Source: Nitrosomonas sp. (GTDB lineage Bacteria; Pseudomonadota; Gammaproteobacteria; Burkholderiales; Nitrosomonadaceae). From it: a stretch of DNA of 64,000 bases. Below the pieces are notes generated by a model. That model was given only the letters and a program-made list of their open reading frames with translations, did not search any database and was not told where the DNA came from. A program made the position numbers and the translations under genes. Shown in pieces: positions 28,176 to 38,313 of the stretch (its first letter is position 1; each line of letters opens with the position of its first letter). Where the stretch lies: assembly GCA_024281675.1 (NCBI GenBank), contig JAMXAG010000004.1:1-64000 (forward strand), written 5' to 3'.

Positions 28176-29108
28176 ATGGCAACGACAAAACCTTCTTTTC
28201 TAACTGGAATTTCATGCAAGTATGATCAAGATGCTTTGTCCAATATTGATTATTTTTGGGATGAAGTCTGTGGGACCTACTCCATTAGAGATGACGCAAA
28301 ATCAGAATTAGAAAATCATGAAGAAAATAAGCGAAAAATCGCCTGCGTACTTGCACAAAGAAAATGCCGCAGAATAACTTTTTCTTCCCAGATTACCATC
28401 GATAAAACAGGAAAAGATAGCGATTCTATGCAAGAAAAAATTGAAGATTTGCTTTCTCTTTATCCATCACCATCCGAAATATTTGATGAAGCTTTACTTA
28501 ATCTTTCTTATTTTGTAACACATCCTAGCGACAATATCACGATAACTCAAAATAAAAGCTGGTATGTTTATGCCTATAATCTTGCATCCGCTTTATGGAT
28601 GTTGCAACAACTTGAAAAACTCGATTACATAGAATTTAAAGAAAAATTTCTTAATGAAATATTATTTTCAATTACAGCGAAAGGATGGTTCAAAATCTCG
28701 GAAATCAACAAAAACATCAATAAAGATAGTAACCAAGCGTTTATTGCCATGTGGTTCGACGATTCCATGAGCAGCTATTATGGCAGTATCAAAGCAGCGA
28801 TTGAGCAAAATAACAATGAATACCTTAGGATTGATGCACTACAGCATAACAATAAAATATGCGATGAAATTATTGCTGAGATTCGAAGAAGTAAGTATCT
28901 GATAGCAGATTTTACAGGGAATCGTGGTGGCGTTTACTATGAAGCCGGCTTTGCATTCGGACTCGGCATCCCCGTTATATGGATAGTGCATCAAGACCAT
29001 CTAGAAAAAATTCACTTTGATACTCGCCAATACAATCATATTGTTTATGATTCCCCAGAAAACCTACAAAAACAATTATGCGATCGGATCAAAGCCACTA
29101 TCGTATAG
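28176..29108 (+). CDS. Ndt/TIR-like effector domain protein, possible defence gene
   Basis: This 310-residue protein has two parts. Residues 1-185 are mixed alpha/beta with an F-L-T-G-I-S-C-K-Y start and match nothing I can name. Residues 187-310 form a nucleoside deoxyribosyltransferase/TIR-like fold: Q-A-F-I-A-M-W-F-D-D, N-K-I-C-D-E-I, S-K-Y-L-I-A-D-F-T-G-N-R-G-G-V-Y-Y-E-A-G-F-A and IPVIWIVHQD. E256 in the E-A-G-F-A block is the expected catalytic Glu. Relatives cleave N-glycosidic bonds of nucleotides or NAD and occur as effectors in phage-defence systems. It stands alone, flanked by housekeeping genes. Activity is inference. Confidence 0.65.
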   Translation: MATTKPSFLTGISCKYDQDALSNIDYFWDEVCGTYSIRDDAKSELENHEENKRKIACVLAQRKCRRITFSSQITIDKTGKDSDSMQEKIEDLLSLYPSPSEIFDEALLNLSYFVTHPSDNITITQNKSWYVYAYNLASALWMLQQLEKLDYIEFKEKFLNEILFSITAKGWFKISEINKNINKDSNQAFIAMWFDDSMSSYYGSIKAAIEQNNNEYLRIDALQHNNKICDEIIAEIRRSKYLIADFTGNRGGVYYEAGFAFGLGIPVIWIVHQDHLEKIHFDTRQYNHIVYDSPENLQKQLCDRIKATIV

Positions 29109-29372
29109 TTCAAAAAGATTTTAAGCCTTTCCACAGCCCTTCGTACTGTTATCCACAAATAGAAATGTCCGTTTATGTATCAAGTAAAGCACCCCCACCG
29201 CAAGTAGAGGGCATTAACTGCGTACCTCAATCTACTTATTTTCAAACAGTTCTGCCCTAAGAAACGAGAAATTGAACCCACAAAGATTAAAGATAACGAA
29301 GTGGTTACGTTTACTCATCCAGCCAATGTATATCAAAATAATCGCTTCAATTTTCTAAAGATCAAGTCCCGT

Positions 29373-30710
29373 TTACAATTTTGTGCGCAAACGCTTGATG
29401 CCATAAAAAATAGCCAGTATCACGACCGGAATAGCGATGCCGGTTAACAATTCCACATTAATATCGTTGCCAGCCGCTTTGAGTGCCTTGAACCCATACC
29501 CTAATATACTCAACAAATAATAGCTCAGCACCACGACTGACAAGCCTTCAACCGTTTCTTGCAGACGCAATTGCAAGTGCGCGCGCTGATCCATCGATTT
29601 CAACAAATCTCGGATTTGTGCTTCCATCGATAAATCGACTCGTGTTCTTAATAAAGCTGTTGCGCGCTCTAAACGGGTCGACAATATTTCCAATTTGGAA
29701 TGCACTAACTCACACGTTCCCATAGCCGATGATAACCGTTGAATCATAAACTCCTGCAGCATTTGCAATCCTTCGATGCGCTCCTCGCGCAATTCGGTGA
29801 TACGCAACTTCACAATATCGTAATAAGCACGGGAAGCATTAAAACGGTGGCTCGTTTGCGCAGATAAACGTTCGGTTTCAGCGGCCAACTTAGTCAACTC
29901 ATAGAGCAAATGTTGCTCATCTTCAATACAGCTTGCCTCAACACTATTGGCCGTTATTTCAGCCAGTCGTTGATCGGCGCGTGCCAGTTGCGGGATGATG
30001 GTTCGTGTAACCGGCAAAGGCAACATCGCTAACATACGATAGGTTTCAATTTCCAACAAACGCTGTATCAATCGCCCCACCTGACGGCTGCGCAAGTTTT
30101 CGTCGTGAATTAAAATGCGCCCAAAGCCATCTGCATGAATTTGGTTATCACTCCACACCGTCGCAGCCCCTGCCGCAACCTTCGAGCCGATGACCGTTCC
30201 TGATGCAAAAAACACAGACAATTCATGCAAACTTCGCTTAGGGCGTGTTCGATCTTCCAGCACAATATGCGTCGCCACCAATAATTCACCGGGTAGGCGA
30301 TTCAACCAATCTTGCGGTATATATTGAATGGCTGGATGTTCGAAAGGTATCTCGAGGAATTGTGTACGATAAATCGTGTAAGTTGAATACTCGGTATGCC
30401 GTTCCCAACGTAAACGAAACTCGCCACAATCCATGCTGAATTCGTTTTCATGCGCGCCCGGAGAATTAACTTGGAAACGCGCGCATAACTCAGCAATCAA
30501 TTGCCGTTCCTGTTCTATCCAATGACGATCTGATAATAAAACCAGATGCGAAAGCTGCAACGGCGGCACAAGCAGTTCATACACGACTGCATTTAATTCA
30601 GCATGTAATTCCTGCCGTCCGGTGTATTCAGGAATTATAGGCGTTATGGCATTCGTTGCCGGAATTGGTTGAATTGATGAAGATTCTGTTGAATTCACAA
30701 AATGACCCAA
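29373..30710 (-). CDS. DUF3422 family membrane protein
   Basis: The 445-residue protein matches DUF3422: an E-L-H-A-E segment at the start (degenerate against the usual H-A-R-P), F-R-L-R-W-E-R-H-T-E-Y-S-T-Y near 103-116, and IPQDWLNRLPGELLVATHI. The middle is helical with several coiled-coil stretches. Two membrane segments at about 390-440 anchor it, leaving most of the protein in the cytoplasm. Function unknown; some relatives are annotated as Omp-like or egg-lysin-type. No gene cooperates obviously with it. Confidence 0.8.
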   Translation of the reverse strand: MGHFVNSTESSSIQPIPATNAITPIIPEYTGRQELHAELNAVVYELLVPPLQLSHLVLLSDRHWIEQERQLIAELCARFQVNSPGAHENEFSMDCGEFRLRWERHTEYSTYTIYRTQFLEIPFEHPAIQYIPQDWLNRLPGELLVATHIVLEDRTRPKRSLHELSVFFASGTVIGSKVAAGAATVWSDNQIHADGFGRILIHDENLRSRQVGRLIQRLLEIETYRMLAMLPLPVTRTIIPQLARADQRLAEITANSVEASCIEDEQHLLYELTKLAAETERLSAQTSHRFNASRAYYDIVKLRITELREERIEGLQMLQEFMIQRLSSAMGTCELVHSKLEILSTRLERATALLRTRVDLSMEAQIRDLLKSMDQRAHLQLRLQETVEGLSVVVLSYYLLSILGYGFKALKAAGNDINVELLTGIAIPVVILAIFYGIKRLRTKL

Positions 30711-30781
30711 TCATGTTTAATTGATTTCATAGTGTAATGCAGAATGATTACATTGCCATGACCAAATAATAGAAATATACA

Positions 30782-31141
30782 TCAGGATTTATTGTTCAGT
30801 CGATCCTTTAGATTGGCGAATGGATTGAAGGTGGCGCCTGCGCCTACTTGGCCTTCCCCTACTCTTCCCATTGCATCTTTCAATTTGGAATGTTCGTGCT
30901 CATGACAGTAGGTACATAACAATTCCCAGTTACTGCCATCGGATGGATTATCATCATGATTGCTGTTTTTGTGGTGCACTTCCAGCAACTGGAGATTTTT
31001 ATGATCGAAAGTCCGCGCACACCGTCCGCATACCCACGGAAATAATTTCAAAGCCTGTTCCCGGTAACCTTGCGCACGTTTTTCTGCTTGACGGCGTGCC
31101 TCCAAAACGATTTTATCCAGCTTATTCAGGTCTTTTGCCAT
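30782..31141 (-). CDS. YajD-like HNH endonuclease family protein
   Basis: This 119-residue protein has two C-x2-C pairs (C-G-R-C and C-T-Y-C) around LLEVHHKNSNHDDNPSDGSNWELL, an HNH motif of the YajD type: H-H, N and H as metal ligands. The N-terminus is a basic helix. YajD proteins are small conserved nucleases of unclear role, not linked to a specific system. It lies between the DUF3422 gene and the acyl-CoA synthetase on the same strand, with 81 bases to the latter. Confidence 0.85.
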   Translation of the reverse strand: MAKDLNKLDKIVLEARRQAEKRAQGYREQALKLFPWVCGRCARTFDHKNLQLLEVHHKNSNHDDNPSDGSNWELLCTYCHEHEHSKLKDAMGRVGEGQVGAGATFNPFANLKDRLNNKS

Positions 31142-31206
31142 GTCCGTCGACTCCTTTCATACAACGCACGCAACTACATCATCTGCAACTAAAAATACCT
31201 TAGCCA

Positions 31207-31225
31207 GTTTTTCAACGACCTGTTA
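31207..31225. repeat. Copy of 19-base dispersed motif
   Basis: GTTTTTCAACGACCTGTTA matches, with one mismatch, the inverse complement of 18158-18176. It overlaps the stop codon of the acyl-CoA synthetase gene, as the other copy follows dxs at its 3' side. It may be the end of a small mobile or REP-like element. Confidence 0.35.
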
Positions 31226-33067
31226 GCGCCCAACGTAAAATTGATCAATTACCTCGCGATATTTTTCCATCACTTTGCCGCGCTTTAGTTTCTGTGTAGG
31301 CGTCAATAATCCATTCTCCACAGTCCATGGTTCATCGATCACCGCTACCCGACGTATCCGTGCGTAACCAGGAAAGCCACTCGTCTGACGCGTAACTCTA
31401 TCCAGCAAGACTTCCTCAACACGGTTTTTTTGTCCTTCTTGATTGAGTGCATGATCAAAACCGTATCGAGCCATGAATTTTTCTTTAGCTCCCGCATTAC
31501 ATACGACCAAAACACTTAAGAAGGAACGCGCCTCCCCTACGATCATCACTTGTTCGAACAACGAATCTCGCTTAATAGCGGATTCCATATCAGCGGGAGG
31601 AATTTTTTCACCCGTCGATAACACGATGATCTCTTTTAAGCGACCGGTAATAAAAATATGGCCTTGGTCATCAATGCGTGCAATATCACCGGAATTCAAC
31701 CACCCGTCTGAAGATATGACCTGTTTTGTTGCTTCTGGATTATTCCAATAACCCAACATGACGTTGGGACCGCGAATCAGCAATGCATCCTGTTCTCCCA
31801 GTTTAACCTCGACCCCTGGGATTGTGCGACCGACACTCGCGGGGATATTATCATCAGGGCGGTTAACGCTCACAACGGGGCTACTTTCCGTCATCCCGTA
31901 CCCTTGCAAAAGCGACAAACCCAAACCTATAAAAGTACGTGAGACACCCGGTGACAACTCGGCTCCACCGCTAATCACATAGAGCAACCGCCCACCCAGT
32001 TTATTTAATACCTTATCGGCCACTAACCTTTTTAAAATGGGCCATAATAAGTGCTTCGGATTCCAGGCCCCTCTTCCTTGTTGATGTTCAAAGCGGCTGC
32101 ATCCTACATCGACTGCAAAATTAAATAACCAACGTGCGAATGCAGGCCCATCCGCAAGTTTTGCCTGAATACCAGAATTAATTCTCTCGAAGATGCGCGG
32201 CACAGAAAACATCAAGGTAGGCTGTATGATCAAGAAATCTTGCTGCAACTCTGAAATAGCTCTGTTATAAGCCGTAGTCGCACCGGCCATCATCGCTAAA
32301 TAATAAGCCGAGGTGCGCTCAAAGGTATGTGATAGCGGTAAAAATGAAAGCAACAGGTCTTGTTGAGAGATCGCAATGACTTCAAGACTAGCATGCGCAT
32401 TGGTTAAAATATTATGATGACTCAGCATCACGCCTTTAGGAGGCCCGGACGTACCGGAGGTATAAACAATCGTCGCCAAACTGTGTACATCTTCGTTGAG
32501 ATGTTGCACATCGCCAGCCTGTGCAGGCAACCAATCATGCACCGGTATGACTCGGGGATCCTTTGCATCGCTACCTGTAGAGCCTAATTCAGCAGAATGC
32601 AGTATCGCTATGCGCTGCAATTCATCCGTCTGTTGTTTTATTTCTGCAGGCAATGCAAGTAACTCGTTCCATTGTTTCAGATTCTCAAGCAACAATACTT
32701 TAGCACCCGAATGTTGCAGAATATAGGCCGCATTTTCAGCCCGATCCTCGGTATATAGAGGCACCACCACCAAACCCAATCCAAGCGCCGCTTGTTCAAA
32801 CATCACCCATTCGGGACAGTTTCGCATCATGACCGCAACACGATCGCCCCGCACTAATGTTTCCTGTCCTAAAGCCGCTTGCCAACACGACACAAAGCGA
32901 TTCATCTCGCCCCAGGTATAGCTGGCCCATTGCTCAGTAATGGCATTGAAATAGCGATACGCAACATTCTCAGGTGAACGTTGCACACGCTCTCTAAAGA
33001 GCCCATCCAGTGTTTTGGCCTGCTCAACCGGAATTACATCAATCATACCTTGCGGTTTTGTCTGCAT
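31223..33067 (-). CDS. Long-chain acyl-CoA synthetase (FadD15-like)
   Basis: The 614-residue adenylate-forming enzyme has the AMP-binding P-loop YTSGTSGPPKGVMLSH near 208-223, the GYGMTESSPVVS block and the hinge segment G-D-I-A-R-I-D-D-Q-G. The two-domain length is normal for the FadD15/long-chain group. It activates fatty acids with ATP and CoA. An acyl-CoA dehydrogenase gene precedes it by 24 bases, suggesting one fatty-acid degradation or recycling unit. It might also act on other lipids; no evidence decides. Confidence 0.9.
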   Translation of the reverse strand: MQTKPQGMIDVIPVEQAKTLDGLFRERVQRSPENVAYRYFNAITEQWASYTWGEMNRFVSCWQAALGQETLVRGDRVAVMMRNCPEWVMFEQAALGLGLVVVPLYTEDRAENAAYILQHSGAKVLLLENLKQWNELLALPAEIKQQTDELQRIAILHSAELGSTGSDAKDPRVIPVHDWLPAQAGDVQHLNEDVHSLATIVYTSGTSGPPKGVMLSHHNILTNAHASLEVIAISQQDLLLSFLPLSHTFERTSAYYLAMMAGATTAYNRAISELQQDFLIIQPTLMFSVPRIFERINSGIQAKLADGPAFARWLFNFAVDVGCSRFEHQQGRGAWNPKHLLWPILKRLVADKVLNKLGGRLLYVISGGAELSPGVSRTFIGLGLSLLQGYGMTESSPVVSVNRPDDNIPASVGRTIPGVEVKLGEQDALLIRGPNVMLGYWNNPEATKQVISSDGWLNSGDIARIDDQGHIFITGRLKEIIVLSTGEKIPPADMESAIKRDSLFEQVMIVGEARSFLSVLVVCNAGAKEKFMARYGFDHALNQEGQKNRVEEVLLDRVTRQTSGFPGYARIRRVAVIDEPWTVENGLLTPTQKLKRGKVMEKYREVIDQFYVGR

Positions 33068-33091
33068 CGCACTCCCCTAACTGATCAGCTG

Positions 33092-35446
33092 CTAGCTAAG
33101 TTTCTCTTCGGTATTGTCTTCGGTATTGGTACCAAAATCCGCTGCAAAGTCGTCTACTTTGATCACTTTACTGCGCAACTCCCTCAACCGATAGAGCAAA
33201 TCCGCTTCTGCATCCGTTATAAAATTCAACTGCAGCGCTTGTGCAATTTTCCCTTCACCACTCGCAGTAATATGTTTCGATTTTACGCCTTCGCGCATTT
33301 TCGCTTCCGCCGTTTCACTATCAATAGCACATTGGAACGCCAGTTCCAAATCAGCTAACGGTTCATTATTTGCATCCGAATCACTTTTTGGTAAATATAT
33401 CCCTGCCGTCAGACGGTCTCGTATCGCACCGGGTTTCATTAAAATCCTAGCGACCTGGTGTGACAATTCATCACTTGGCAGCCGACAGCGTTTACCTAAT
33501 GGAAATACCAAAGATTTTAGCAACCAAACGAAAACAATCGGCACAGGAAAATTCGTGAGAAATTCATCAAATGCACGTTGTATGTGATACAGCGCATCTT
33601 GCATCGACCAATGCAGCAACGGCAGGTCGGCATCAGGACGACCATCATCTTCAAAGCGCTTTAGGGTGGCAGAACACAAATACAACAAACTCAAAATATC
33701 GCCCAATCGCGCTGATAATCTTTCTTTGCGTTTTAGTGAACCTCCTAACCGCATTAAAGCAATGTCTGCAATACAAGCAAAACTGGCAGAAAAATGCGTC
33801 AACTTCCGATAATAAACCACTGTTTCCGGTGCACAGTTTTGTGGCGCTGCATCTTCCAGATAATGACTCAACAAGCCATAAATTAAGCTATTGGCAGTAT
33901 TGCGCACAGTAAACTTAGCGTGTCCGACCAACGCAGCATCAAATTCCATTAATGCTCGTTGCTGATCACTATCGTAAGCAGCATGGACTTCTTTTAACAG
34001 ATAAGGATGGCAACGCATGGCCCCTTGACCAAAAATAATCATGTTGCGTGTCAGTATATTAGCGCCTTCCACTGTAATACTCACTGGGATTTGCTGATAG
34101 GTTCGGCCAAGATAGTTTCTGGGCCCAATACAAATCGCTTTGCCACCATGAATGTCCATCGCATCATTGACTGCTTGTCGTCCACGTTCGGTCAAATGAT
34201 ACTTAACAATCGCTGAAGCGACTGATGGCTTCTCGCCCAAATCTACTGAACTCGCCGTCATCACCCGCGCCGCATCCATCATATAGGTATTGCCACCGAT
34301 TCGCGCTAACGCTTCTTCCACACCCTCAAAGTAACCGATTGGAGTTTTGAACTGAACACGCACCCTGCTATAAGCTCCGCTCGTTCGGGCCGCCAGTTTT
34401 GCAGCACCCACACCGGTTGCTGGCAGTGAAATAGCACGACCTGCAGCCAAGCAATTCATCAACATGCGCCAGCCTTGCCCGATCCCCTCTTGGCCGCCAA
34501 TCACCCAATCCATCGGGATAAAAACGTCTTTACCCGAATTGGGGCCATTTTGAAACACAGCATTCAAGGGATAATGGCGTCGCCCAATATTGACCCCAGG
34601 TGTGTTCGTCGGAATAAGTGCCAGTGTAATACCGAGGTTTTCTTGGCTTCCCAGCAATCGGTCTGGATCGTGCAATTTAAATGCCAAACCCAATAGGGTT
34701 GCGACCGGGCCCAATGTGATATAGCGTTTCTCCCAGGTAACTCGCATGCCCAACACATCCGTTTGACCATCGTAATCTTGACGGCATACCACAGCGGAAT
34801 CTGGCATTGCTCCCGCATCAGATCCTGCTTCAGGGGAGGTTAACGCAAAACACGGAATTTCCAATCCTTTGGCCAGTCGTGGAAGATAGTATTCCTTTTG
34901 TTTTTCGGTACCATAATGCAATAACAATTCCGCCGGGCCAAGTGAATTGGGTACCATTACGGTTACCGCTGCTGTACCACTGCGTGATGCAAGCTTCATC
35001 ACAACCTCGGAATGCGCCAATGCAGAAAAACCATAACCGCCATACTGTTTGGGAATAATTAATCCAAAAAAACCCTTGTCGCGAATGAATTGCCAAACTT
35101 CAGGCGGCAGATCTTTTAATTCGTGCGTAATCTTCCATTCATTCAATAACGCACATAATTGTTCTGTAGGTCCATTCAGAAAAGCTTCTTCTTCTGCTGT
35201 CAGATGTGGCTTCGGATAGGCCAGCAATTTTTTCCAATCAGGCTTGCCGCTGAACAAATCACCCTCCCACCATACCGTACCCGCATCCAACGCTTCCTGC
35301 TCGGTTTGCGATATTTGTGGCAACATGCGGCGAAAAATCTTCAACACTGGGTGCGATACCAAAGTCCGGCGCAATATGGGTATCATCAGAACAACACTGA
35401 TCAATGCAACAACAATCAAAGTGACATAGAAGAGAAACGCTAGCAT
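33092..35446 (-). CDS. fadE: Acyl-CoA dehydrogenase FadE
   Basis: This 784-residue protein is close to the E. coli FadE length (about 814). It begins with two hydrophobic stretches (residues 1-25), so it is membrane associated. The acyl-CoA dehydrogenase core shows ALTSPEAGSDAGAMPDSA, GMRVTWEKRYITLG, and NDAMDIHGGKAICIGP in the FAD/catalytic region. A C-terminal extension (DUF1974) of about 250 residues follows. It catalyses the first step of beta-oxidation and is cotranscribed with the acyl-CoA synthetase gene. Confidence 0.93.
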   Translation of the reverse strand: MLAFLFYVTLIVVALISVVLMIPILRRTLVSHPVLKIFRRMLPQISQTEQEALDAGTVWWEGDLFSGKPDWKKLLAYPKPHLTAEEEAFLNGPTEQLCALLNEWKITHELKDLPPEVWQFIRDKGFFGLIIPKQYGGYGFSALAHSEVVMKLASRSGTAAVTVMVPNSLGPAELLLHYGTEKQKEYYLPRLAKGLEIPCFALTSPEAGSDAGAMPDSAVVCRQDYDGQTDVLGMRVTWEKRYITLGPVATLLGLAFKLHDPDRLLGSQENLGITLALIPTNTPGVNIGRRHYPLNAVFQNGPNSGKDVFIPMDWVIGGQEGIGQGWRMLMNCLAAGRAISLPATGVGAAKLAARTSGAYSRVRVQFKTPIGYFEGVEEALARIGGNTYMMDAARVMTASSVDLGEKPSVASAIVKYHLTERGRQAVNDAMDIHGGKAICIGPRNYLGRTYQQIPVSITVEGANILTRNMIIFGQGAMRCHPYLLKEVHAAYDSDQQRALMEFDAALVGHAKFTVRNTANSLIYGLLSHYLEDAAPQNCAPETVVYYRKLTHFSASFACIADIALMRLGGSLKRKERLSARLGDILSLLYLCSATLKRFEDDGRPDADLPLLHWSMQDALYHIQRAFDEFLTNFPVPIVFVWLLKSLVFPLGKRCRLPSDELSHQVARILMKPGAIRDRLTAGIYLPKSDSDANNEPLADLELAFQCAIDSETAEAKMREGVKSKHITASGEGKIAQALQLNFITDAEADLLYRLRELRSKVIKVDDFAADFGTNTEDNTEEKLS

Positions 35447-35640
35447 AGTTATTTTCTCCGTGATGATTGGAATAGCCTGCGCACAACCACATGCTATATG
35501 TGCAAAAATGGAACCGGCAGGTAAAATCCGGCTTCTATAAAACGCTTACACTTTCAAATGTACCTGATAATCGCTTAAAGCTCTATACTAGTCGCGTATT
35601 TTTACACCATGATCGTAACTTTAAATGCTGCAGCGAGTGA

Positions 35641-36840
<1,200 letters not shown>

Positions 36841-36898
36841 ATCTTGGATTACGGATCCATCAAAAAAAACATAAATTCAATAGCTTAAATAAGTTAAT

Positions 36899-37309
36899 TT
36901 AAATATTCATGATTCGAGAACTTTGCACGGCTAGAGTCATTTTCAGGTGTGGATGATGATATAATAACGTTTCCGACTTCGTATCTCCTACAACCTTGGT
37001 GTAGACTTTGCCGCCTCGCTTCAATATGCCAAATACAGCAACTTTACCTGCAGCACCGCGACCAGGTTTACCTTTACGAACACCACCAAAATAGCTTTCA
37101 CCCAATTCAACTACATCATCAAAGATTTCATGAGATTCTTGTTCCAGATGGTACGCAGTAACTTCCCGTATTTTGCGATAAAACAGCGCTGCACTATTAG
37201 GCTGAATCCCCAATATATCGGCTGCTGATCTCGCTGTAACTTCCAGTACAAAAAACTCTAGTAACCTTAACTGTATTTTCTTCAATAATCTACAATGACT
37301 TATCTTCAT
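36899..37309 (-). pseudogene. Truncated IS1595-family transposase (ISSod11/IS1016-like)
   Basis: The 136-codon frame starts M-K-I-S-H-C-R-L-L-K-K and has the typical E-S-Y-F-G-G-V-R-K-G-K-P-G-R-G-A-A-G-K-V-A-V-F-G-I-L block of this transposase family. Homology stops at about K-S-E-T-L-L; the second half with the remaining DDE residues is absent, and the following 25 codons look frame-broken. At position 67-70 the usual acidic residue of the (D/E)-E-S-Y-F-G-G motif is L-G-E-S-Y. It is not a functional transposase. It lies 58 bases after dapE. Confidence 0.85.
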
Positions 37310-37354
37310 TTGATTAGCCTAACATCTAAGCTAATCTACTACAGCCCCTAAAAT

Positions 37355-37397
37355 TTTAATCAGAAGGTCACGAGTTCGATTCTTGGTGTCGGCACCA
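37355..37397 (+). other. Degenerate tRNA 3' end (tRNA-Thr-like), likely attachment-site remnant
   Basis: The 43 bases read as the 3' half of a tRNA: the 3' anticodon arm TAATCAG, variable loop AGGTC, T arm GAGTTCGATTC and acceptor end GTCGGCACCA. The pattern best fits tRNA-Thr(TGT) from memory. No 5' half with GCCGAC precedes it; the transposase fragment lies there. Such 3' tRNA ends mark the boundary of integrated elements. Confidence 0.65.
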
Positions 37398-37743
37398 TAA
37401 AATCACAGTTAGTTACAAGTTTCTTTGAAATATTATCTTATTTATGTAGATGCTATGTAGATAACAAAAATGAATAGGATATAAATTTACTCCTTGCGCC
37501 CTGCACCTATCCACGCAGCAAGACCGCGGGGTATTACGGCGCAGAAAACCAAAAAAACGCGCTACGCTGACTTCAAAAACACAAAAACTATAATGCTCCT
37601 CGTGGCAAGACCACGGAGAATCGCGAACTCAAAAATGTGAACTTTCTATAAATATATTGTGAACTTTTTGTGAATCGCGCTATCTTAAATACAACGAGGC
37701 CATATTTAAATAGCTTCGATAAACTTCCAACCAGGAGATTCAC
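37398..37743. other. Intergenic region after tRNA remnant; no gene seen
   Basis: The region has repeated phrases, GCAAGACCGCGGGGTAT and GCAAGACCACGGAGAAT, that look like two copies of a degenerate motif, and AT-rich stretches with TGTGAACTTT repeated twice. The motifs suggest remains of a mobile element or a regulator site. The only support for a gene is the ribosome site before 37744. Confidence 0.4.
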
Positions 37744-37983
37744 ATGAAAACAAGTCAAAATACTATTTACACAGCCGTAAAAATCACTTTCGTTTTATTT
37801 GGCATTGTGCCTCTGATTGGGCTTATGATGTTTGGCGACTTACCTTCGTTTTCAATAATGCAAACTGAAGTAAACTGGATAGAAGCTGATATCATTTTAG
37901 GAGTTCTATTTTTTCTAGGCTACCTTGTATTCGCCAGCATAGCTAATAAAGCACGTATTTCTCGGCAGAAAATTCATGCCTAA
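37744..37983 (+). CDS. Small two-pass membrane protein of unknown function
   Basis: I do not recognise this 79-residue protein. It has hydrophobic segments at about residues 12-32 and 45-66, with a basic tail (R-I-S-R-Q-K). AGGAG lies eight bases before the ATG, a good ribosome site, and a perfect hairpin follows the stop by 13 bases, so it is a plausible single-gene unit. It lies between two tRNA-like fragments and may belong to a small integrated element. Confidence 0.65.
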   Translation: MKTSQNTIYTAVKITFVLFGIVPLIGLMMFGDLPSFSIMQTEVNWIEADIILGVLFFLGYLVFASIANKARISRQKIHA

Positions 37984-37996
37984 ATTTTCCTAGGCT

Positions 37997-38034
37997 AGAA
38001 GAAGGCCAATGTTGTTATACATTGGCCTTCTTCT
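37997..38034 (+). terminator. Perfect 15-bp hairpin terminator
   Basis: Arms AGAAGAAGGCCAATG and CATTGGCCTTCTTCT (37997-38011, 38020-38034) are exactly complementary around an eight-base loop, 13 bases after the small membrane protein gene. An A/T-rich stretch follows but no long T run. Confidence 0.8.
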
Positions 38035-38079
38035 ATTTAGAAACAAAAGAGTGTGAAACTTCTTTGCAAGAATAGTGCA

Positions 38080-38263
38080 GATATTTGTTCAATTGGTTTT
38101 CATAAACGTTCTACATCGTTGGTCATTATTCGCCGAAGTGTGAAGTACAGGAAGAACTGCAGCAACTGCGAGAAAATACCCGCCTCAAGGCTCTACTGAC
38201 GCGTTACGGTATCGTCTGGGAAGAAACTTCTACGATATATACATCAGAAATTTACAGCTAGGC
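38080..38263 (+). pseudogene. Broken ORF fragment resembling a helicase/nuclease N-terminal coil
   Basis: One frame reads Y-S-P-K-C-E-V-Q-E-E-L-Q-Q-L-R-E-N-T, continuing R-L-K-A-L-L-T-R-Y-G-I-V-W-E-E, then ends at a TAG. The pattern of a coiled helix followed by L-L-x-x-x-G-I-x-W is common at the start of some large helicase-nuclease proteins of mobile/defence loci. The frame is open for only about 55 codons with no start. Remnant call only. Confidence 0.4.
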
Positions 38264-38308
38264 TTCGTAATCAGTAGGCCGGGGGCTCGATTCCTCTCAA
38301 CAGTACCT
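38264..38308 (+). other. Second degenerate tRNA 3'-end-like sequence
   Basis: Reads CTTCGTAATCAGTAGG then GGGGGCTCGATTCC and TCAACAGTACC. It shares TAATCAG-x-AGG-x-C and the T-arm core CTCGATTC/TTCGATTC with the fragment at 37355-37397, so the two are imperfect direct repeats about 900 bases apart. It lies just before the end of the FG-GAP/RTX gene. Probably a tRNA-derived boundary. Confidence 0.45.
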
Positions 38309-38313
38309 CTTTT

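Noticed and set aside
29205-29372. Open frame reading K-Q-F-C-P-K-K-R-E-I-E-P-T-K-I with a plausible amino-acid composition
   Set aside because: No start codon or ribosome site, it runs into the DUF3422 gene on the other strand, and I recognise no family.
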